This document shows positions 15,983 to 23,016 of a DNA stretch of 64,000 bases, piece after piece. Within the stretch, counting starts at the first letter, position 1. Each line of letters opens with the position of its first letter. The translations under genes were made by a program, and so were the position numbers. Source of the DNA: an uncultured Candidatus Nitrosopumilus sp. (GTDB lineage Archaea; Thermoproteota; Nitrososphaeria; Nitrososphaerales; Nitrosopumilaceae); the NCBI GenBank assembly GCA_951812655.1, contig OX638319.1:372001-436000 (forward strand). Reading direction: 5' to 3'. The notes beneath the pieces are model-generated. The model ran no database searches and was not told where the DNA came from. It worked only from the letters and a program-made list of their open reading frames with translations.

Positions 15983-16412
15983 TTAATCTATCTATAACAT
16001 CCCTCGCTTTAATATGATATCTTTTTTTGAGTTCAACCAGTTGGATTTCAACCAATCCGTCGTCTACTAATTGTGACAAATATAGCGAAACAGTTGATGG
16101 TGATTTTTTGACTTCTTGTACAAGCTGAGAAAACTCCAATCCGTCGTCTTTGATCAGGGCTAATAACAGATCTCGCGGAGTTTGTTTTCGTAAAGCAGTG
16201 ATTACAACCGATTCATCTTTGGTAATTTGAAGGGGGTAAAACCGGGCTTGACGTGGTCCACGTATGGCCTTGACAGTACCAGTTTTCTCTAGCTTGCCAA
16301 GATAATGACTCAGCACCCCGTTTTTTAGACCCGATGAACGCATTATTTCACGAAATTGTATTCCGGGGTTTTGTTCAATTATCTGTTGAATTTGCAGGTT
16401 TCTGTCAGTCAT
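15912..16412 (-). CDS. Double winged-helix transcription regulator
   Basis: A 166-aa protein with two winged-helix units: residues 5-60 (IQFREIMRSSGLKNGVLSHY) and 75-150 (RDLLLALIKDDGLEFSQLVQ, then SPSTVSLYLSQLVDDGLVEI). This is the ArsR/MarR-like tandem arrangement common in archaea. It overlaps the upstream membrane protein gene by 8 bp and the downstream exported protein gene at its 3' end. A regulator of this envelope operon, or of the adjacent exported proteins, is likely. No ligand motif is visible. Confidence 0.85.
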   Translation of the reverse strand: MTDRNLQIQQIIEQNPGIQFREIMRSSGLKNGVLSHYLGKLEKTGTVKAIRGPRQARFYPLQITKDESVVITALRKQTPRDLLLALIKDDGLEFSQLVQEVKKSPSTVSLYLSQLVDDGLVEIQLVELKKRYHIKARDVIDRLIEDYRPSLFEKPASGFEDIINSF

Positions 16413-16797
16413 TTCTAAACACTCCTAATGCCAATAACCCAAGTGTGATAAATGTCAATAAATGTCCTATCTCAGATAGCGGCATCTCGCCAAAATCATA
16501 GATCGAAGGCCATGTTGCATCAACCAGAAGCACGACTTCAGCCGCGATGAAATTGGCAAATGCAACCGCACTAAGAAAGAGTCTTTTTGTTCTTAGTCGA
16601 AGATATGCTATTCCTGCAAGTGTCGAAATGAATACTGCCAGAGAAATTCCTCCGACGTGTAAAAAGATATGAGCCAAATGGTATCCGTGTAAAAGATGAG
16701 GGACAATTATCGGCAAGGCCAGGATGGCTATGACTCCAGTCACCACGATGGAAAACAGCGTTGATTTTTTTTCAACTATACTTTCAGGCCTAAACAA
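16405..16797 (-). CDS. Four-helix membrane protein with His-rich first loop
   Basis: A 130-aa protein with about four membrane segments. Residues about 33-48 contain five His in a short run (PHLLHGYHLAHIFLHVGG) at the end of helix 1 and the beginning of helix 2, suggesting metal or haem binding. No family was recognised. It is the first gene of a three-gene unit with the double winged-helix regulator and a WW-repeat exported protein; the overlap of 8 bp with the regulator implies coupled translation. The start is TTG 16797; an AT-rich TATA-like stretch lies near 16823. Confidence 0.7.
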   Translation of the reverse strand: MFRPESIVEKKSTLFSIVVTGVIAILALPIIVPHLLHGYHLAHIFLHVGGISLAVFISTLAGIAYLRLRTKRLFLSAVAFANFIAAEVVLLVDATWPSIYDFGEMPLSEIGHLLTFITLGLLALGVFRND

Positions 16798-16856
16798 AGT
16801 AATGGAATTAGTTTTTTTACAAATTTAAAGAGACTGGTTCATCAATCGAACCAAAT

Positions 16857-18419
16857 TCACCCAGTACGTATAATCCCTTTCTGTATTAGATATTCCAAGC
16901 CTTGAATGAACGTCTCATCATCGATCTGTCCGGCAGCCCACCAAGAGGCATTGTTTCTAATCCAAGACGGAATCTCTTCAGAATCTGTAGATTCTTTTGA
17001 GATCTGAGAAATCACAATTACTTGATTTGCAATCAAGTATTCTATTCCCTGTATGAACGTCTCATCATCGATCTGTCCGGCAGCCCACCAAGAGGCATTG
17101 TTTCTAATCCATTCGGGTATTGGAACTTGATCTCCTTGAGTTGTTATTCTGTCAATGACTACAGGGATACTGGTTTTTGCAAGATTGTTATTGTCTAGAT
17201 TTTCAAAGTTCAGATTTACAATTCCTGAAACATCTTTTGGAATTCTAAATTCAGCTACATTGTGTTCATTTTCAATATCAGTGCTAATCCCATTTTGTTC
17301 AAAAATTACCCTTTCATTCTGAGTCATTGAGAATTCATAGCTGGTAGAAACCAGTCGATTTTTTAAGAAAATATCAGTTACATCAAAAATTATTCTTGCA
17401 TTAGAATCGGATTTGAGATTTTCCGGTTCCCACGTTGTAAGAATTCTGAATTGGCCATTCTCAGTAACAGAACTCAGATGAACGTAGTCAAGATTTGGTT
17501 TGATGGTAAAACTCATCCCGTTTAGGTCAGAGCTGTTTTCAAAAATATTTGTCAACTCTCTTTGATAAATTATAAAATGAACGATTCTCTCATCTGAGAT
17601 AAAGTCATCTATGTTTACAACGTCTTCAGACAGCTGTATTCCGTTGACGTTCATTGTAAAACCAGATACCAACAAGTCACCGAATGTTTTCGGGATTGCA
17701 AGCTCTTCATGTACGACTGAAGTTTGGTTGATGTTTGATTCGCTCCATTCAAACGGCATAAAAAATGAAATCTCTTTCGAATCTGCATCGTATTTAAAAT
17801 CTGAAATTTCATCATAGTAAGTTACAACGTGGATATTTTGTTCTCCGAAGTTTGGATCAACAAGATTATGTACGGAAGTCTGAGCAATTGAAATGCCTGC
17901 ATTGAAAACTGGAGGTGTTTCTATTTTTTGGGAGTAGTTATCCATCGTTAACACACTAACGTCCAGTTTGTATAAACCGCCATCGCTAAGATTGGGCCCT
18001 TTGACATGTACCATTCTACTTTCAAATCCCAACAAAGTTCCAAAAATGCTGTTGTCATCAGCCTCCTCCACTAAAATTGAGTCAGTTTCTTCTGAAACAA
18101 AATTAAACACAATAAATCCGTTATCAGCCTTGAATTCTTGCTCAAAAAGAAATTGCTCTCCACGTTCTGCTTTGACTAGAAATGTGACATCTCGTAAAGT
18201 GATATTAGAATCAAAATCAATTAATGAAATAGATATCTGTTGATCATCACTTGTGTCAGGTTCACTTTGAGAAGATGACACCTCGAGAGTGACTAGCTTT
18301 CCGTCAAGTTCTACGGGCGGAAAAGTTTCACTTCCTATTCCATGGCCATATACGTTATCAAAGCCAACTAAGAATACGCTAAATGCAATCAAGAATACAA
18401 CTAATGAGAAATTTTTCAA
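16857..18419 (-). CDS. Exported His-conserved family protein with WW repeats (paralogue 1)
   Basis: About 520 aa. The signal peptide ends VYG, so the predicted mature protein begins HGIGSETF. A beta-rich ectodomain contains FMPFEWSESNINQTSVVHEE and RIVHFIIYQ, both with His conserved in the 18667 and 25974 paralogues. Two WW repeats ([19 protein letters not shown]) close the protein and share 59 identical bases (16906-16964 and 17053-17111). I choose TTG 18419, one base after the stop of the 68-aa gene, because MKNFSLVVFL is a clean signal start; ATG 18464 is the longer option. A copper-related role is inferred from context. Confidence 0.75.
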   Translation of the reverse strand: MKNFSLVVFLIAFSVFLVGFDNVYGHGIGSETFPPVELDGKLVTLEVSSSQSEPDTSDDQQISISLIDFDSNITLRDVTFLVKAERGEQFLFEQEFKADNGFIVFNFVSEETDSILVEEADDNSIFGTLLGFESRMVHVKGPNLSDGGLYKLDVSVLTMDNYSQKIETPPVFNAGISIAQTSVHNLVDPNFGEQNIHVVTYYDEISDFKYDADSKEISFFMPFEWSESNINQTSVVHEELAIPKTFGDLLVSGFTMNVNGIQLSEDVVNIDDFISDERIVHFIIYQRELTNIFENSSDLNGMSFTIKPNLDYVHLSSVTENGQFRILTTWEPENLKSDSNARIIFDVTDIFLKNRLVSTSYEFSMTQNERVIFEQNGISTDIENEHNVAEFRIPKDVSGIVNLNFENLDNNNLAKTSIPVVIDRITTQGDQVPIPEWIRNNASWWAAGQIDDETFIQGIEYLIANQVIVISQISKESTDSEEIPSWIRNNASWWAAGQIDDETFIQGLEYLIQKGIIRTG

Positions 18420-18420
18420 T

Positions 18421-18627
18421 CTATGTCCACTTGTCTGGATTCTTCTTTCGAATTTCCTTTCCATCTACTGTGACTTGATCCTGTTCCTCAAAAACAGTAT
18501 GCCATCTACCATTATTTGGAAAAATTTTATTCATTTCTTCAACTTTTTCACTGGTAGGAGCCTTGTTCATTAAAGCCCCCCAACGCATGTTTGGCACTTT
18601 AGGCATGATGTCATTGATGTCCTTCAT
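18421..18627 (-). CDS. 68-aa conserved-looking small protein
   Basis: MKDINDIMPKVPNMRWGAL leads a soluble charged protein ending KKNPDKWT. It has no signal peptide, Cys or recognised domain. It is the first gene of a transcript: TTTAAATAAA lies about 20-25 nt upstream of ATG 18627, and the next gene (paralogue 1) starts one base after its stop, suggesting coupled translation. Three Trp and balanced charges make a random frame unlikely. The function is unknown. Confidence 0.6.
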   Translation of the reverse strand: MKDINDIMPKVPNMRWGALMNKAPTSEKVEEMNKIFPNNGRWHTVFEEQDQVTVDGKEIRKKNPDKWT

Positions 18628-18666
18628 TTCATTATCACTTAGCAGAATTTATTTAAAAACCTATGA

Positions 18667-20382
18667 TCAGACTTTCATGATTCCCTTTTCAATCAGGTAC
18701 TGAATGCCTTGAACAAACGACTCATCATCTATCTGTCCAGCAGCCCACCATTCAGCATTGTTCTTTATCCAATCAGGAATTCGATCTGAGCCAGAATCGG
18801 AGCCTTGTACTGTTGGAGGAATCTTCAGGACATTTTCTTTAATCAGGTACTGGATGCCTTGAACAAACGACTCATCATCTATCTGTCCAGCAGCCCACCA
18901 TTCAGCATTGTTCTTTATCCAATCAGGAATTGCCACTTTTTCATCTTTTAGTGACGGTGTTGAGGGTGAAGGATCTGGGGAACCAGGACCTATTTCAATA
19001 ATTGCAGAGCCTATTCCTGCATATTTTGGATCATAATCGAATCCAGTTCCATAAACCAAGATATCAAATCTAATCTGTCCTTCAGAAGGAATGTATATTT
19101 TTTGGATGTCAATTCCTTCCACAGAAACAATACCAGGATTGCCTAGATCATCTCCATCATATCGAGATATTTCTTGATCAAACTCATCAAGGACTACATA
19201 CGCATACCTAAGATCTTTTATCAGGTCTCTATTTTCATCAAAGAATGTAAATTCAAATGGAATGTCCTGATTTGCACCATACTTTCCATCCCATGAAATA
19301 TTCACAGTAGTTGGTACCTGCTCATAATTTGTCGTATCTACGAGATAAAACTCAGTTGAACTTTTTGAGGCCTCATCTAACGGGACCAATTTCAAGTCCA
19401 TCTGCAAACTATCATAGTTATCTGGACCCAGTGTTTCATTGATTTTTAACAATTCACTATTTGTGATGAGGAAATGAACAATGTTGGTATCATCATACGA
19501 GTAAGGATCATTCAGCAATGCCCTTTGATCAATTTCCACGCCATTGACGTATCCCTTGAATTGCTTTCCCTCTGCATAAGGTGCAAATGTTTTAGGCACT
19601 CTAACTTCTTCATGCACCACTTGTACCTGATCTACATAATCAGGACTCCAATCAAATGGCATATCAAAGGAAATAGAATTGTCAGACTTGTCAAATTTAA
19701 AATTATCAACATCGTCATAGTATGTTTTTATAATAACTGGAATTTCTTCAGCGTTTGCAGTTTGAATTAGAAAGTTTTGTTCTTGTGCAACACTTACAAA
19801 AGTTTCATAGCTCAACGGACTGGCCAATACAGTTCTAGGACTGGTTGCAGCTTCTATATCGACTCGAATGTTATACAAACCACCTTTTACAAATATTGGA
19901 CCGGTCATAGAAGGTCTTGCACATATATCCAAATTCTCATCAGAACAAGATGCCCCTTGAACAAAAAGTGCTCCGGGAGCACTTACATGTTCAGAACCTC
20001 CATAAACCGTGCATGTTTCTATAGGATCTTCATCACATCCGAGTTTTGGCTTAATTTTAACATCCAATCTGCCATCACCGTCATAAAACAAATTTCTAGC
20101 TAAGAGCTCACCGCTTTGCCAGACTTCAACCCTGTATGTTACCTTGTCAAGATTTGTATCAGTCAGGGTATCAAAGAAACGAACTTGCATGTTTGCAGAA
20201 TCAAGATCACCTACGGTGATATCAGAAGGATTAAGCTGTGTGCGTACGGTCACTTCCATGTCACCGAAAGTAAGAGGTTCAGCTTGATCTCCTCCAAGTC
20301 CATGAGCAAAAGCATCAGGAACAAGAACAGGAATTGTGAAAATGCCAACAACTATCGCCAATAGTGCAAACTTGTCATACAA
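18667..20382 (-). CDS. Exported His-conserved family protein with WW repeats (paralogue 2)
   Basis: A 571-aa protein. The signal peptide ends AFA, so the predicted mature start is [10 protein letters not shown]. The ectodomain includes a four-Cys region ([26 protein letters not shown]) absent from the other paralogues, then [21 protein letters not shown] with PKTF, and [11 protein letters not shown]. Two WW repeats end it ([19 protein letters not shown], twice); their DNA (18691-18781 and 18841-18931) differs at 1 of 91 bases. The start ATG fits a standard signal sequence. It faces the CFI-box gene divergently. Surface location is well supported; the function is unknown, with copper binding suggested by context. 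Confidence 0.8.
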   Translation of the reverse strand: MYDKFALLAIVVGIFTIPVLVPDAFAHGLGGDQAEPLTFGDMEVTVRTQLNPSDITVGDLDSANMQVRFFDTLTDTNLDKVTYRVEVWQSGELLARNLFYDGDGRLDVKIKPKLGCDEDPIETCTVYGGSEHVSAPGALFVQGASCSDENLDICARPSMTGPIFVKGGLYNIRVDIEAATSPRTVLASPLSYETFVSVAQEQNFLIQTANAEEIPVIIKTYYDDVDNFKFDKSDNSISFDMPFDWSPDYVDQVQVVHEEVRVPKTFAPYAEGKQFKGYVNGVEIDQRALLNDPYSYDDTNIVHFLITNSELLKINETLGPDNYDSLQMDLKLVPLDEASKSSTEFYLVDTTNYEQVPTTVNISWDGKYGANQDIPFEFTFFDENRDLIKDLRYAYVVLDEFDQEISRYDGDDLGNPGIVSVEGIDIQKIYIPSEGQIRFDILVYGTGFDYDPKYAGIGSAIIEIGPGSPDPSPSTPSLKDEKVAIPDWIKNNAEWWAAGQIDDESFVQGIQYLIKENVLKIPPTVQGSDSGSDRIPDWIKNNAEWWAAGQIDDESFVQGIQYLIEKGIMKV

Positions 20383-20495
20383 TACTGAAATTGTGTTAAT
20401 TCCTTATTTAAAGATGGCATATGATTTCAAGTACAAAAATTCTCAAAGAAGCAAATAGAGTACAACTTTTATTCGAGATTTTCAAGTCCAGAGAT

Positions 20496-21329
20496 ATGAA
20501 ATTTTTTTTGATGTTACTGCTTGTTCCAGTATTGATTATTCCAGCTTTTGCAGAATCTCAGACGATGCCAACAGACAAGGGAACTCTGGATGTCAAATTA
20601 ACACATGATGCCGTTGAGCCAAATATTCAAACGAAAATAAACATAGATTTTATCAATCCACATACACAAAAAATTCAAGAACATGTTGATTACACAATAA
20701 CTGTTTTAAAAGATGAACAAGTTGTTTTTGGTCCCATACCACTTACACATACATCAGTGGGAACAGTCAAAATTCCAATAGAGTTTAATCTTGGAGAGGG
20801 AAAATATACGATGGATTTCATAATCAAAGGAATCCTGTTCCAGCCAATTCCAGATGAGACAGTGTCATTTGACATCATTGTGGGAGAGGCATATGCTGAA
20901 CCTGCAATGCAAGACAAAAATGATGAAACCAATGAAGAGGGAGGAGGATGTCTTATTGCAACTGCAGCATATGGTTCTGAAATGGCACCTCAAATACAGC
21001 AACTTAGAGAGATTAGAGACAATACAGTCCTAAAAACAAATTCTGGTAGCGCATTTATGAAATCCTTTAACCAAATGTATTATTCATTTTCACCAATGGT
21101 TGCAGACTTGGAAAGAGAACAACCAATGTTCAAAGAGGGAATGAAGATGATGTTGGCCCCTATGCTATCATCGTTAGCATTGTTGAATTATGTAGAAATA
21201 GACTCTGAACATGAGATGATCGGATACGGAATCTCAATTATTGCCCTCAATGTTGCAATGTATGTCGGAATTCCAATGTTCGGAATTTTAAAATTGCAAC
21301 AATTCAAAAAAAACAGACTTCGCTTCTGA
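20496..21329 (+). CDS. Exported CFI-box C-terminal domain protein
   Basis: A 277-aa protein. The signal peptide MKFFLMLLLVPVLIIPAFA is followed by a beta-sandwich region (to about residue 125) and then EEGGGCLIATAAYGSEMAP, the CFI-box motif with its invariant Cys. The segment after it (QLREIRDNTVLKTNSGSAF) is also characteristic. A C-terminal membrane helix (MIGYGISIIALNVAMYVGIP) anchors it. The CFI-box module is found in archaeal and bacterial surface proteins; its role is unclear. I use ATG 20496 rather than the upstream in-frame ATG 20421, since the signal begins there. Confidence 0.82.
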   Translation: MKFFLMLLLVPVLIIPAFAESQTMPTDKGTLDVKLTHDAVEPNIQTKINIDFINPHTQKIQEHVDYTITVLKDEQVVFGPIPLTHTSVGTVKIPIEFNLGEGKYTMDFIIKGILFQPIPDETVSFDIIVGEAYAEPAMQDKNDETNEEGGGCLIATAAYGSEMAPQIQQLREIRDNTVLKTNSGSAFMKSFNQMYYSFSPMVADLEREQPMFKEGMKMMLAPMLSSLALLNYVEIDSEHEMIGYGISIIALNVAMYVGIPMFGILKLQQFKKNRLRF

Positions 21330-21374
21330 AAATTCTAGAGAAGTTTTTATGTATCCCGGCGAGTAAATTGTTCA

Positions 21375-22271
21375 ATGAAGACAAAAGCAATTAGCTCTTT
21401 CTTCGTACTATTTGCCATTGCAGCAGGAGTCGTATCAATGACACCGGCTGCTTTTGCAGATCATTCAGAAGTCACAATCGATGCGGCAGCAGGTTCTGGT
21501 GCCCCAGGTTGTGAGGAGACAGCAGACGGATGCTACATTCCAAGCACTGCCACGGTGGACGTGGGCGGAGTCGTGATAATGACCAATACGGACAGCGCGG
21601 CCCACACGTACACATCCGGAACGCCTGAAGGCGGGCCAGACGGCGTGTTTGACACGAGCCTCTTGATGGTCAACAATTCCTTTGAGTGGAATCCGACGAC
21701 CGTAGGCGAGTATCCGTATTTCTGCATGGTTCATCCTTGGATGCAGGGAGTGATCATAGTACAGGAAGTAGGAGCTGAAAAGATGATGGAAGATACACAT
21801 GGTGACGGTATGGACGATCATGGTGACGACAAAGGTGAAATGATGCACGCTGACGGTGATGCAACTGCAACCGGAATGTTATCTGATGGTACAATTGTTT
21901 CGATATGGACTTCTGTGCCAACTGCAGGCGAAATGATGGAAATCTCCGTTGAGTTCGAAGATGCAGAGCATGTCAATCACGACATGATGGTTACGCAAAA
22001 CGGAGAAGAAGTTTTGCATGACGAAGGTGCGCATCATCACGATGGTAAAGGTGTACATACAACAGCAGCACTTAGTTCTTCTGACCCAGTAGACATCACT
22101 ATTACCTTCCAAGGTTATGGTGTTGATGAAATTACAGGTCCAGTAGGCGAAGAAGTAGTATTCACAAATGTTGTGCCAGAGTTTGGTACAATTGCAATGA
22201 TGATACTTGCTGTAGCAATCATAAGCATCGTAGCAGTTACTGCAAAATCTAGAGTCGTTCCAAGATTTTAG
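21375..22271 (+). CDS. Cupredoxin (blue-copper) protein with PEFG C-terminal anchor
   Basis: A 298-aa exported protein. The signal peptide ends AAFA. A plastocyanin-like domain (about residues 30-135) has His in SAAHTYTSG and the Cys/His/Met set in YFCMVHPWMQG, a complete type 1 copper site. An acidic, His- and Met-rich linker (DTHGDGMDDHGDDKGEMMH) follows, then a second beta domain with EGAHHHDGKGVH. It ends VPEFGTIAMMILAV plus basic residues, the thaumarchaeal PEFG sorting signal. A role in electron transfer or copper storage is likely, consistent with the copper-based respiration of ammonia-oxidising archaea. TTTTTATGT near 21345-21353 is a suitable TATA box. Confidence 0.9.
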   Translation: MKTKAISSFFVLFAIAAGVVSMTPAAFADHSEVTIDAAAGSGAPGCEETADGCYIPSTATVDVGGVVIMTNTDSAAHTYTSGTPEGGPDGVFDTSLLMVNNSFEWNPTTVGEYPYFCMVHPWMQGVIIVQEVGAEKMMEDTHGDGMDDHGDDKGEMMHADGDATATGMLSDGTIVSIWTSVPTAGEMMEISVEFEDAEHVNHDMMVTQNGEEVLHDEGAHHHDGKGVHTTAALSSSDPVDITITFQGYGVDEITGPVGEEVVFTNVVPEFGTIAMMILAVAIISIVAVTAKSRVVPRF

Positions 22272-22284
22272 GAATCCTCTTTTT

Positions 22285-22914
22285 CTATTTTCTTTTTATC
22301 AATGCAATTATTGAGAGGATGATCGCGGCAGCCGCAATAGACAATCCAAATATTGCAAAGTCATAAGAAGATCCACCATCAGATTGAACTGAAGTTTCAC
22401 CCGATTCTAGCTTTGACACATCTTGTTGCAGAGACGAGATAGCGTTTTTCAAGGCAGAAATATCTGCAGTTCCTTCACTGCTCGTAGGAGGAAAATCCAA
22501 GATAGCTGTTGGCTCAACGTCTTCTACCGGGATTTTGATATCGATAGGAGTTTCGTGAATTTCTCCTTTTAACTCCACAATGTAACTACCGGTCTTTGTA
22601 GGAATGATTGATGAGAAATAATATCCAGGTCGTGGATCGGAATTAATTTCAATTTTTTTGGCAGCTCCACCAAACATAACAGTGGCATCTGTACTTTTGA
22701 AAACGCTGGATACGCCTTTGTGTGTACCTTCCGTTTCTCCGGGCTCAGTTATTTTGAAGACAAGATCATTTCGAATTCCAACGATTGGAGGTTCAATTCC
22801 CCACCCAGCTTCAATTTCATATTGTTCAACATGAACGGTTGTATGTGCAAAAGAAGGCGCAAGCATTCCAACAGAAAAGAGTAAGCCAATAATTCCAAAA
22901 ATCATCATCTTCAT
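22285..22914 (-). CDS. Exported membrane-anchored protein with N-terminal His, YcnI-like in context
   Basis: About 209 aa from ATG 22914. The signal peptide ends SFA, so the mature protein would start HTTVHVEQYEIEAGWG. A beta domain follows (GIRNDLVFKITEPG, PRPGYYFSSIIPTKTGSY), then a coiled-coil stretch (ALKNAISSLQQDVSKLESG) and a C-terminal membrane helix. It is divergent from the CopC-CopD fusion, as YcnI-type copper proteins with N-terminal His accompany CopCD (YcnJ) in bacteria. Homology to YcnI is not proven from the sequence; the analogy rests on position and the His start. Confidence 0.65.
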   Translation of the reverse strand: MKMMIFGIIGLLFSVGMLAPSFAHTTVHVEQYEIEAGWGIEPPIVGIRNDLVFKITEPGETEGTHKGVSSVFKSTDATVMFGGAAKKIEINSDPRPGYYFSSIIPTKTGSYIVELKGEIHETPIDIKIPVEDVEPTAILDFPPTSSEGTADISALKNAISSLQQDVSKLESGETSVQSDGGSSYDFAIFGLSIAAAAIILSIIALIKRK

Positions 22915-23016
22915 TACGAACAATCGTTAATGACAAGTTATTATCTTTACGTGAGTTGGTACAAAGATCGAATCAATGAAAACTGTTTAAATTATCAACA
23001 TTGATCTGAAGAGTAA

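Noticed and set aside
21465-21848. 127-aa minus-strand frame within the cupredoxin gene
   Set aside because: Antisense of a well-supported coding region; His/Val-rich composition is a by-product.
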